Part shown: positions 35,503 through 43,555 of the stretch, in pieces | How the letters are laid out: each line of letters starts with the position of its first letter | Numbering within the stretch: position 1 is the first letter of the stretch | Source: CBDANO01 sp965197665 | GTDB lineage: Bacteria > Chloroflexota > Dehalococcoidia > Lucifugimonadales > UBA3495 | Length of the DNA stretch: 64,000 bases | NCBI GenBank assembly: GCA_965197665.1 | Contig: CBDANO010000005.1 | Location: 930,001-994,000, forward strand | Direction: 5' to 3' | Made by a program: the position numbers and the translations under genes | Notes under the pieces: generated by a model | The model's database searches: none | Told to the model about the DNA's origin: nothing | Seen by the model: the letters and a program-made list of their open reading frames with translations, nothing else

Positions 35503-36010
35503 GCGCAGCCTCCTTCAGTGATTGGCGTCCTCATGATTCGGGCCTTGAAGCGCTGGAGCCGCACCGCCGTAACCGCGGCCCGGGCTTTCGTTGCGGGTAC
35601 TGGTTGGCCCCCATGCTCGGACCGTCCCTTTTGGGCGCAAACTTCGGGTTGGTCCGGCCCGCCGGAGCGGGCGCCTCAATTCTACATCGTCGGCAAGTGA
35701 AGCGCACTGATGTGCCTGTAGCCGGGCACCCGGTCCTAGCCCGGCAAAGCCTGATTGCCGGATGGCCCGGCGCCAAGAGTCCCGCGGCGGCGGTCTAATG
35801 ATATACTGCGGCCTTGGGGATGCAGCCGCCCGGCAGCAAGAGGCAGGCTTGTTTTGGCTGTTACTTCGCTCCTCGGCGTCTGTCTTCAACGCGGCCTTTC
35901 AGTGTCGATACCGCCAGCTTAGGCCCCGGGGAAACGAGCGTCTTGGTCTTGCTCGAGCAAGGGCCAAGGAGCGAACTCTGACCAGTTTGGATTGATGGGG
36001 AGATGATCCC
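35503..36010. other. Divergent intergenic region with an inverted repeat
   Basis: These 508 bases separate a minus-strand amidase from a plus-strand monooxygenase. An inverted repeat, CTTGGTCTTGCTC and GAGCAAGGGCCAAG, centres near 35955, about 55 bases before the monooxygenase start, and could be an operator or hairpin. Overlapping open frames exist on both strands, but none shows family features or a convincing ribosome-binding site. Confidence 0.45.
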
Positions 36011-37240
36011 GTGTTTCTAATGCGGTTTACGGAGCGAGCCTATACCAACTATACGGCCGGGGACGTGGAGAGCACGTCCAAGACTGCCTACTTGACCATC
36101 CCCAACTCCTTCAGTGAACCGTCGGTGGTAGCCCGGCAATACAACGAATACCTGGACGAATGGGAGTATGCCGAGGAGATCGGCTTCGACGGGATGATGC
36201 TCAACGAGCATCACAACACCCCTACCAGCTTGGGTGCGGCGATGAACTTGGAGGCCGCCATCCTGGCTCGTACCACAAGGCGCCCTAAGATCGTCCTCAT
36301 GGGCAACATACTGGCCATACACGACAATCCCTTGCGCCTCGCCGAAGAGTTGGCCGAAATCGACCTGATCTCCGGAGGGCGCCTCGTATCGGGATTTGTG
36401 CGCGGCTTGGGCACGGAGTCCATCGCCACCAATGCCAACCCGGTGCACAACCGGGAACGGTTCGAAGAAGCACACGATCTGATCATCAAGGCGTGGACCA
36501 CCCCCGGACCTTTCCGGTACGAAGGCAAACACTATCACTTCAGGGTGGTGAACCCTTTCCAAGTCCCGCTGCAAAAACCCCATCCGCCGGTGTGGATTCC
36601 CGGCTCCGGAAGCGGTGAAACCGTGGTCTGGTGCGCCCAACACCACTATCCCTATCTTTACCTTGGCATCGTCGCCGACACTTTCGGGCACATGCAAGAG
36701 ATCTACAAGGACGCCGCGCGGGAGAGCGGCTACGAGGCAGGCCCGGAACATTTCGGGTACATGTTGCCGATCTACGTTCAGGACACCGACGAGCAAGCGC
36801 AGGAGACGGGCCGCGGCTTTCTAGAAGCCCTGGTCGGTGTTGGGCGCTTTCCGATTCTACAAGAGCACGCGGCCCCGCCCGGCTACAACAAAGCCCGCCC
36901 GGCGGCCCGCGGCGCCTCAGACCCAAGGGCCGCCAGAGTCCAAGCGGTCAGAAGCGTTGATCCCTTTCTTAGCGGGGGCCCCATCTCCGATGAAGGTTAC
37001 CGGGAATTGATCGAATCCAACCGGCTGGTTATCGGCAGCCCGGATACCGTGATCAAGAAAATCCGGGAGGTCGTGAGCCGGCTGCGGCCGGGGATTCTGG
37101 GCATATGGACGAACGACGGGTCGATAACTCACAAAAACGCTATGCGGTGCCTGGACCTAGTAGGCCAAGAGGTACTGCCCGCGGTCCGAGAGATGGGGAA
37201 AGAACTGGAATTAACCGACCCGTTTCAAAAAGCTCCTTAA
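36011..37240 (+). CDS. LLM-class (bacterial luciferase-like) flavin-dependent monooxygenase
   Basis: A 409-residue TIM-barrel flavin enzyme. EEIGFDGMMLNEHHNTPTS near 55-73 is the luciferase-family N-terminal region; VLMGNILAIHDNPLRLAEELAEID near 97 and GRLVSGFVRGLG near 126 follow; FQVPLQKPHPPVWIPGSGSGET near 184 binds the flavin phosphate. It would use reduced FMN and O2 to oxygenate an organic substrate. GTG 36011 is chosen because GGGGAG lies 8 bases before; ATG 36020 is the alternative. Expanded monooxygenases of this class are a known trait of marine SAR202 Chloroflexi. Confidence 0.85.
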   Translation: MFLMRFTERAYTNYTAGDVESTSKTAYLTIPNSFSEPSVVARQYNEYLDEWEYAEEIGFDGMMLNEHHNTPTSLGAAMNLEAAILARTTRRPKIVLMGNILAIHDNPLRLAEELAEIDLISGGRLVSGFVRGLGTESIATNANPVHNRERFEEAHDLIIKAWTTPGPFRYEGKHYHFRVVNPFQVPLQKPHPPVWIPGSGSGETVVWCAQHHYPYLYLGIVADTFGHMQEIYKDAARESGYEAGPEHFGYMLPIYVQDTDEQAQETGRGFLEALVGVGRFPILQEHAAPPGYNKARPAARGASDPRAARVQAVRSVDPFLSGGPISDEGYRELIESNRLVIGSPDTVIKKIREVVSRLRPGILGIWTNDGSITHKNAMRCLDLVGQEVLPAVREMGKELELTDPFQKAP

Positions 37241-37280
37241 CCCATTCCCTCGACAAGAAAGCATCGCACCCAGCTATCCC

Positions 37281-37309
37281 TTGACGCCGCAAAGGTAGGA
37301 AATTAGAAT
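37281..37309 (+). promoter_or_regulatory. Promoter for the amidohydrolase at 37437
   Basis: TTGACG (37281-37286) and TAGAAT (37304-37309) lie 17 bases apart, with a leader of about 120 bases to the ATG. Each box has one mismatch to consensus. Confidence 0.5.
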
Positions 37310-37436
37310 CGCACCCGTACAGGACCCGTGTCCCGCGCGGCCATGGCGGCGCGGCCGCCCGCCGTGAAATAATCACCCGAAGCGAGCGCATGAAACAATC
37401 GCGGGACATAATCACTAGGAAAATCGGAGAGACAGA

Positions 37437-38552
37437 ATGGGACTGAGCGAATACCGGGCGATCTCGTCGGATTCCCACATCGTGGAGCCGGAGGACTTGT
37501 GGGAAAAGCGCATCGACCGCCATTACAAGGACCGGGGCCCCCGCCTGCTGCACGAAGGCGAAGAGGACCAGTGGATTTGCGACGGCCTCCGGTTCGGCGC
37601 CATCGGTATCAATCAACAGGCCGGGTTGCGTTTCGAAGACCCGGATAAGCTCACCGTGGGCGGCAGCATGGAAACCGTCCCCTTGGGCGGGCTCGACCCC
37701 CACGAGCACGTTAAGGACATGGACTTGGACGGGGTTGCCGGCGGGGTCCTCTATCCATCCCAAGGGCTGACGCTGTTCCGGGTTCCCGCCAGCGACGTGT
37801 TGTCCGCCTCTTTCAGGGCTTACAACGATTACGTGGCGGAATTCTGCGGCGCGCACCCCGACCGGCTCAAGGGAATCGCTATGATCAACGTGGACGACAT
37901 CGCGGACGGTGTCGGAGAGTTGGCGCGGGCCTCCCAGCTGGGGCTATGCGGGGCGATGATCACGGTGAATCCCATTTTACCCTACGACCATCCCGGCTAT
38001 GACCGGTTCTGGGCCGCCGCCCAAGACTTGGACATGCCCCTCAGCCTCCACGTGGGGACCCAGCGCTGGAAGCCGGGGATGGATATGGAGACGGTGGCCG
38101 CTCAAACCACCGAGGATTTCCCCAACCGGGAGTACGACCCAAGGCAATGCGTCTACAAGATGATTTTCTCCGGGGTCTTCGAAAGACACCCCAAGCTAAA
38201 GGTCGGAGTGGTCGAGTTCGAAATATCCTGGGCCCCCTACTTTATGTCGCGGATGGACAATTTCTATAGACACCGGGCCACCGGCGTCCATGGCAACCGG
38301 TTCAACACCGACGCTCTGCCCAGCGATTTCTTCAAGAGAAACATCTTCATTGGGTTCCAAGAGGACGATTTAGGGGTCGAACTCCGGCACCGCGTTGGTG
38401 TCGAAAACTTGCTCTGGGGGTCCGATTACCCTCACGCCGAGTCCACCTTTCCCAAGTCCCGGGAGATTCTCGACCAGATATTTGAGGGGGTGGATGATGA
38501 GGACAAGATCAAGATAGCGGGAGAAAACACCGCCAAGCTCTATCATTTCTGA
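37437..38552 (+). CDS. Amidohydrolase family (Amidohydro_2, decarboxylase-like) protein
   Basis: The 371-residue enzyme starts ISSDSHIVEPEDLWEKR, the usual first metal motif of the ACMS-decarboxylase/Amidohydro_2 group. MPLSLHVGTQRW near 200, VGVVEFEISWAPYFMSRMDNFY near 257 and LLWGSDYPHAESTFPKSRE near 322 contribute later metal ligands. Such proteins hydrolyse or decarboxylate aromatic or cyclic acids, often downstream of ring-oxidising enzymes, which suits the flavin monooxygenase gene just upstream. It shares architecture with the protein at 40150-41274. GGAGAGA precedes the ATG. Confidence 0.85.
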   Translation: MGLSEYRAISSDSHIVEPEDLWEKRIDRHYKDRGPRLLHEGEEDQWICDGLRFGAIGINQQAGLRFEDPDKLTVGGSMETVPLGGLDPHEHVKDMDLDGVAGGVLYPSQGLTLFRVPASDVLSASFRAYNDYVAEFCGAHPDRLKGIAMINVDDIADGVGELARASQLGLCGAMITVNPILPYDHPGYDRFWAAAQDLDMPLSLHVGTQRWKPGMDMETVAAQTTEDFPNREYDPRQCVYKMIFSGVFERHPKLKVGVVEFEISWAPYFMSRMDNFYRHRATGVHGNRFNTDALPSDFFKRNIFIGFQEDDLGVELRHRVGVENLLWGSDYPHAESTFPKSREILDQIFEGVDDEDKIKIAGENTAKLYHF

Positions 38553-38650
38553 ATGCGGGTCTGAATCCGGTCCTGCGCCGGGCGCTGCCGGACCTAAGAT
38601 TACAACGATCACCCATCAACTACGCTCTTTTGCGGTGGCCTTAAATCAAA

Positions 38651-38706
38651 GCGTCGGTCGAGCCGGCCTGACCTCGTTAGGCAGGCCCGGCCGATGCTTG
38701 CTTTTC
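38651..38706 (+). terminator. Likely terminator after the amidohydrolase gene
   Basis: GGCCTG-A-CCT pairs with AGG-CAGGCC around a CGTT loop, with partial outer pairing (GCGTCGG with CCGATGC), followed by TTGCTTTTC. Confidence 0.55.
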
Positions 38707-38840
38707 TCGCGGAATGCAGCAAATGCAATCCCATCACGGGGATAAACAGCAGGATATCCTACCCAACAGGTTTATCAACGGTTTGCTAATAAAGGCCAAG
38801 AACCCGCCCGACGAAGGCCCGGTCGTCTCAGGAGAAAGCC

Positions 38841-39986
38841 GTGAAACGCAGTGAGGGGCGAATCCTAACCACCCACGCCGGCAGTTTGCCGAGGAACGAC
38901 GAACTGGTCAACCTACTGGCCGCCCAAAGCAGGAGGGAGCCGGTGGATACCCAGGAATTCGAGGCCGTGGTAAGCGTGTCGACTCAGGACGTCATCAACA
39001 AGCAGCTTGGCGCTGGCATAAGCGTCGGAAACAGCGGGGAGCAATCGAGGATAAGCTTTTCCACCTACGTAACGCTTCGCATGAACGGGTTCGGGGGTAG
39101 CTGGAAGCGCCGGTTCGACCCCCAGTTGAGGGAATTTGACGGCATAACCGGCCCGGTCCCAATTGACATCATCAACGACGCGCCCAAGTGCATCGGGCCG
39201 GTCAGCTACGAAAGATTGGATGAGGCCGAAAAGGAATGCGACGACTTGCTGAAATACCACCAAAGCGGGGAGTCCCGGTTCGAAGAGCTGTTTATGACGG
39301 CGGTCTCTCCTGGGATACTCTGTCTTACCATGCTCAACGACTATTACCCGACTTACGAGGAATACCTCCGGGTAGTTGCGGAAGAAATGAGGAAGGAGTA
39401 TGAGCTCATCGCCTCCAAAGGCCTGCTGCTGCAAGTGGACTGTCCCGACTTGGCCATGGAGCGAAGCGTGGCTTATCAGGACGAGCCCCTCAGCGTATTC
39501 CAGGAACTAGTCCGGCTGCACGTCGGGGCTATCAATCAGGCGGTGGTCAACATTCCCCCTGAGCAGGTCCGACTTCACGTCTGCTGGGGCAATGGCGAAG
39601 CCCCCCATACCGGAGACGTACCCCTAGCCGACATCCTTCCCTTGCTGTACGAAGCCAAGGTGGGAGCGTTGGTAATGGAGATGGCCAACCCCAGGCACGC
39701 TCACGAGTACAAGGTTTACCAGCGTTACCCCCTGCCAGAGGACATGTTGCTGGTGGCGGGAGTCATCGACACCAAGACCAACTACGTCGAGCACCCGGAG
39801 GTCGTCGCCGACCGGATAGCCTTGGCGATTAAAGCCGTGAGAGACCCCACGCGGGTAATAGCGGGCACCGACTGTGGATTTGCTACCATAGCCGGCACGG
39901 AACGAGTGCATAAAGACGTGGTGTGGCAAAAACTGGAGTCAATGCGGCAAGGCGCCGACATCGCCGGGCAAGCAGCCAACTGGTGA
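38841..39986 (+). CDS. Cobalamin-independent methionine synthase (MetE)-like methyltransferase
   Basis: A 381-residue UROD/MetE-like barrel protein. ILTTHAGSLPRNDELVNLL at the N-terminus is the MetE C-terminal-domain-like opening. A zinc-site candidate is seen in RLHVCWGNGEAPH near 240-252, and GTDCGFATIAG near 346 provides the third Cys. Proteins of this form transfer alkyl groups to or from thiols. Relatives include archaeal MetE, epoxyalkane:coenzyme M transferase and methylated-sulfur enzymes. It lacks the N-terminal half of full MetE. The methyl donor is unknown. GTG 38841 follows AGGAGAAA. Confidence 0.82.
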   Translation: MKRSEGRILTTHAGSLPRNDELVNLLAAQSRREPVDTQEFEAVVSVSTQDVINKQLGAGISVGNSGEQSRISFSTYVTLRMNGFGGSWKRRFDPQLREFDGITGPVPIDIINDAPKCIGPVSYERLDEAEKECDDLLKYHQSGESRFEELFMTAVSPGILCLTMLNDYYPTYEEYLRVVAEEMRKEYELIASKGLLLQVDCPDLAMERSVAYQDEPLSVFQELVRLHVGAINQAVVNIPPEQVRLHVCWGNGEAPHTGDVPLADILPLLYEAKVGALVMEMANPRHAHEYKVYQRYPLPEDMLLVAGVIDTKTNYVEHPEVVADRIALAIKAVRDPTRVIAGTDCGFATIAGTERVHKDVVWQKLESMRQGADIAGQAANW

Positions 39987-39987
39987 C

Positions 39988-40037
39988 CGGAAAGAAAGAG
40001 GGCGATTGGACCGGTCCAATCGCCCTCTTTCTTTCCG
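39988..40037. terminator. Perfect 50-base palindrome between convergent genes, bidirectional terminator
   Basis: Arms of 25 bases beginning CGGAAAGAAAGAGGGCGATT meet without a spacer, giving a perfect inverted repeat whose RNA would be a long hairpin with a CCGG tip. It lies directly after the MetE-like stop and before the convergent amidohydrolase stop at 40150. The CTTTCTTT arm can act as a U-rich end in either direction. Confidence 0.75.
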
Positions 40038-40149
40038 CCCCCGGCAAGCCCCCAAACCTATGCCGTAACCTGCGGCGGGACTACCGCGCCGGCCCGTCAC
40101 CGGCGCTGAACTATAACCCCAAGCTACGGCTCGACGTTATAGCCCCGTG

Positions 40150-41274
40150 CTATAGATTATAGAGCCTAGCGGGGTTGTCCCACAGGATTTTCTTCTTACT
40201 CTCGTCGCTGATGGGCAACTCCATGAAGGTGTCCATGGTGTGAGGGTACTTGGCGTCGCCATGGGGATAGTCGGAAGTGGTTAGCAGCCGCTCGTCCCCC
40301 ACAACCTCGATGACGTGGGAAACGAAGGACTCGCCGCATTCCACGGCGGCGTAGCCCTGCCGCTGGAAGTATTCCGAGGGCTCCATCTTCAAGTGCTGCA
40401 TCTCTCCGTAGGGGTGCCGCCATTCGTAGTGGTCGTCCATCCGGTCCAACCAGAAAGGCAGCCATCCGCATTGGCCTTCCAGAAAAGCGAACTGGAGCTT
40501 GGGGAACCGCTCCATGACGCCGCCCATGATTATGTCCATGCAGGCCATCATTTGCTCGATTGAGTGGGTGGCGATGTGAGCGGTGCCCATGTCGTCCGGG
40601 AAGCGGTCCGCCCCGGCGGCGGGCATCCGGGAACCGGTAGTTTCGTGGAAGCCGATGGCCACGCCCAAGTCTTGGGCGGTGGCCCACAGGGGATCATAGT
40701 ACGGGTCGTGCCAAGCGCGGCCGTTGTACATGTTGGGCCGGAGGAAGATTGCTTTGAAGGTCAGTTTTTCGACGGCCCGGCGGGCTTCAGCTACCGCCGT
40801 TTCCACGTCGTGAGGCGAAACCGCCGCCGCACCGAACATCCGCTTGGGGTCTCCCCCCTGGATGAAATCGTAGAGCCAGTTGTTATAAGCGCGGCAAGCC
40901 GCCTCGGCGAAACGGGGGTCCATCCCGTTCCTAGCGGTGATGTACATTCCGGAGGTGGGGTACAGCACCGCCAAGTCCAACCCCTCGGTGTCCATCGCCC
41001 TCAGTTGGGAGGCCGGGTCGAAATTGGTGGCCCGGGCATCGGCGTACATGTCGCCCAGGACCTTATCTTCGGCGTCGGTCATGTTCGACCAGTTGTAATC
41101 GGTCATGCTGGCCATGACGTCGCCTTCCACTATGGTGCGTATGTCCCACTGGCGCTCCTGCAGCCGCCTGGGAGCCCTGTCCTTGAACTCGGCGTCGATA
41201 TACCGTTCCCATAGATCGACGGGCTCCATGACGTGTAATTCGGCGTCGATTTGCTTGAATCCGTTCTTGGCCAC
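40150..41274 (-). CDS. Amidohydrolase family (Amidohydro_2) protein with altered first metal motif
   Basis: This 374-residue relative of the 37437 product begins QIDAELHVMEPVDLWERYID: the usual DSH is replaced by ELH, as in some decarboxylases that use a Glu ligand. VAIGFHETTGSRM near 205, HSIEQMMACMDIIMGGVMERFP near 235 and LLTTSDYPHGDAKYPHTMDTF near 325 are the further metal-site regions. A hydrolytic or decarboxylating role on a cyclic or aromatic acid is plausible. AAGGAGGT lies 8 bases before ATG 41274. It shares the bidirectional terminator with the MetE-like gene. Confidence 0.85.
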   Translation of the reverse strand: MAKNGFKQIDAELHVMEPVDLWERYIDAEFKDRAPRRLQERQWDIRTIVEGDVMASMTDYNWSNMTDAEDKVLGDMYADARATNFDPASQLRAMDTEGLDLAVLYPTSGMYITARNGMDPRFAEAACRAYNNWLYDFIQGGDPKRMFGAAAVSPHDVETAVAEARRAVEKLTFKAIFLRPNMYNGRAWHDPYYDPLWATAQDLGVAIGFHETTGSRMPAAGADRFPDDMGTAHIATHSIEQMMACMDIIMGGVMERFPKLQFAFLEGQCGWLPFWLDRMDDHYEWRHPYGEMQHLKMEPSEYFQRQGYAAVECGESFVSHVIEVVGDERLLTTSDYPHGDAKYPHTMDTFMELPISDESKKKILWDNPARLYNL

Positions 41275-41620
41275 GGGCCTACCTCCTTGACCTCAGATGT
41301 GTTTGCTTTGCAGCCGGAACTGATTTGCTCGATGCTTTCCCCGCCTTGCGGCAAAGTCAACCGAGCGTTCGTCAGGTTTAAGAGTATCCCCTTGGGCCAT
41401 TAACCTGTCAAGTCTGGTTGGGATAGGTGCCAGGTCTGACTTCTATAGGGGCGTCGTGAGGGCCGCCCGCTACGAATTCCGCCGGAGGGCGGCCGCCCGC
41501 AAGCCAACAATCCAAAGACCCAATAATAATAGTAGACATAACGGAGCAATCGGAGTATTTTGGCTTTATATTGGCGGCGCGCCGATTCTCCCACACAACA
41601 CCTACCGAGGAGGGCTGGCC

Positions 41621-43207
41621 ATGTTTCGACGACCTGAGATAGAAGAAATCCTGGAGTATGGAAAGGCCGTTGGCCTCGACCTTACGCCCACCGAGGCCCG
41701 CATCATGGGCTCCCGCATGGTGGAAGCCATCGCTGCTTTGGAGACCTTCTACGAGATGAGAATCGAGGAGCAGACCCTGCCCCTCAAGTACTTCAACCGG
41801 GACCCCGGGTACCGCCCAACGGAAGAAGAAGACCCTTTGAACGCTTTCATCACCAAGTGCCGCGTCGAAGGCGCCGACAGCGGCCCCCTAAAGGGCAAGT
41901 CCATCGGGTTGAAGGACCACATCAGCGTCGCCGGTGTTCCTCTGACCTTCGGCTCCCACATGATGGACGGGTACATCCCGGATTTCGACGCCACCATCGT
42001 GACCCGGGTCCTCGACGCCGGGGGCACCATCACCGGAAAAATGAATATGGAAGACTTCTCCTTCGGAGGCCCCGGAATCAGCGGCGTCGGCGATTACGGC
42101 CGGCCGTTGAACCCCCATAATCACGCCCACGTCACCGGCGGCTCGTCCTCCGGGTCTGGGGCCGCCGTGGCTTCCGGGGCGGTGGACTTGGCTTTCGGCG
42201 GCGATCAAGGCGGCTCGGTCCGCATTCCCGCCGCGTGGTGCGGTATCGTCGGCATGATAGCTACCCACGGCCTGATTCCCCACACCGGGGTATTCGGCTT
42301 GGACCCGTCGGTGGACTTTGCCGGACCGATGGCCCGCACCGTGGAGGAAGTCGCAACCCTGTTCCAGTGCGTCGCCGGGCCTGACGGCTACGACCCGCGG
42401 CAAATCAACCTTCCGACCCAACTGCCCGACTATGCCGGCGCGCTGACCAAGGGTGTCAAAGGACTGAAGATCGGCGTCCTTTCCGAAGGCTTTGGACGGG
42501 AGTGCAGCGAAGCCGACGTGGATGAAGCGGTGATGGAAGCGATTTCGGTCCTTGAGAAGGCCGGGGCCCAAGCCCAAAAGGTGTCGGTGCCCCTGCATAA
42601 GAAAGCGTCCCTAGCCCTTGTCCCGATATACATGGAAGGGGGGAAGCACCTCATCGACACCAATCTGGGGGGCGCCTTCGCCAAGACCTATTACCCCAGT
42701 TCCCTCATGGCAATCTTTGGCCGCTTGCGGCAAAGCTCCGCCACCGAGTTTCCACCGAACGTGAAGCTGAACCTGCTGCTAGGCAGCTATCTACAGCAGC
42801 GGTACCAGGGACGCCTGTACGCCAAAGGCCACAACGTACGGCCAACCGTCGTCAAGCAATACGACCAAGCATTTGGCCAAGTGGACCTTCTGGCAATGCC
42901 CACCACACCCTTCAAGCCCTGGTTGTGGCGGGAACCCAAAGACTACGAACAAGCCCTGGACCAGACCATCTACGGCGGAGAAGATGGCCCGAATCTAAAC
43001 ACCCTAGTCACCAATACCGGCCCATTCAACTTCACCGGGCATCCCGCCATCAGCATCCCCTGCGGAAAGTCGGAGGGCTTGCCCATCGGCCTCATGTTGG
43101 TGGCCCCCTACTTCCGCGAGGACGTGCTGTTTCAAGCGGGCTACGCCTACGAGCAATCTGTGGACTGGGCGAGCATGGTCCGGGTCCCCGCCGCTGCGGG
43201 CGTGTAG
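41621..43207 (+). CDS. Amidase-signature amidase, Rhodococcus enantioselective type (first paralogue)
   Basis: A 528-residue amidase. ATG 41621 is chosen because GAGGAGG precedes it; the frame is open further upstream but without family sequence. An N-terminal domain (residues 1-90, with RDPGYRPTEEEDPLN) precedes the signature domain. Catalytic Lys is in SIGLKDHISVAGVP near 92, nucleophile region TGGSSSGSGAAVASG near 170, cis-Ser in GGDQGGSVRIPAAWCG near 195. This arrangement matches amidases linked to nitrile metabolism. It shares extended similarity with the 50935-52452 product, and the two flank the ABC importer operon. Confidence 0.88.
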   Translation: MFRRPEIEEILEYGKAVGLDLTPTEARIMGSRMVEAIAALETFYEMRIEEQTLPLKYFNRDPGYRPTEEEDPLNAFITKCRVEGADSGPLKGKSIGLKDHISVAGVPLTFGSHMMDGYIPDFDATIVTRVLDAGGTITGKMNMEDFSFGGPGISGVGDYGRPLNPHNHAHVTGGSSSGSGAAVASGAVDLAFGGDQGGSVRIPAAWCGIVGMIATHGLIPHTGVFGLDPSVDFAGPMARTVEEVATLFQCVAGPDGYDPRQINLPTQLPDYAGALTKGVKGLKIGVLSEGFGRECSEADVDEAVMEAISVLEKAGAQAQKVSVPLHKKASLALVPIYMEGGKHLIDTNLGGAFAKTYYPSSLMAIFGRLRQSSATEFPPNVKLNLLLGSYLQQRYQGRLYAKGHNVRPTVVKQYDQAFGQVDLLAMPTTPFKPWLWREPKDYEQALDQTIYGGEDGPNLNTLVTNTGPFNFTGHPAISIPCGKSEGLPIGLMLVAPYFREDVLFQAGYAYEQSVDWASMVRVPAAAGV

Positions 43208-43320
43208 CGGCGCCGCGGTTCCTGGTCTTGTTGATCCTCCGGGACTAAACCGCCGGCGCGGGGCCGCTTTTACCCGTACCCGCGCCGGACCCTTGGGCCG
43301 ATTACTGTTCAGCTGGAAGC

Positions 43321-43368
43321 AAATGGAGTGCGGTTGGCCCGCCGCGGCGGGCCAACCGCACTCCATTT
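43321..43368 (+). terminator. Perfect 48-base palindrome after the first amidase
   Basis: Arms of 24 bases starting AAATGGAGTGCGGTTGGCCC and their exact reverse complement abut at a GCCG/CGGC centre. The RNA would form a very stable hairpin ending in CATTTCTCCCG. It lies 114 bases beyond the amidase stop and just before the importer promoter, so it probably insulates the two transcripts. Confidence 0.65.
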
Positions 43369-43384
43369 CTCCCGTTTCGTCACG

Positions 43385-43414
43385 TTGACAACTTGATTGG
43401 GTGTATGGTATATG
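43385..43414 (+). promoter_or_regulatory. Promoter for the peptide/amide importer operon
   Basis: TTGACA (43385-43390) is a perfect -35 box; TATATG (43409-43414) follows after 18 bases. The start codon is about 140 bases downstream. Confidence 0.5.
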
Positions 43415-43555
43415 AGTTCGTCAATTATGGATTTCTTGCGCCAAGGCCGAAGGCAACTCGCATTTGACAAATGAAACCAGACGACGCAGCAAATTCGTAA
43501 AGTGTCACATTACCGGATGAACGCCCGAATTCCACAACATTAAGGAGGTACCGCA

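Larger units (their letters stand above)
43208..43555. other. Intergenic region with palindrome and promoter
   Basis: This 348-base gap holds the palindrome at 43321-43368, the promoter at 43385-43414 and a small inverted repeat CATTTGACAAATG at 43461-43473. No gene is visible. Confidence 0.5.
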
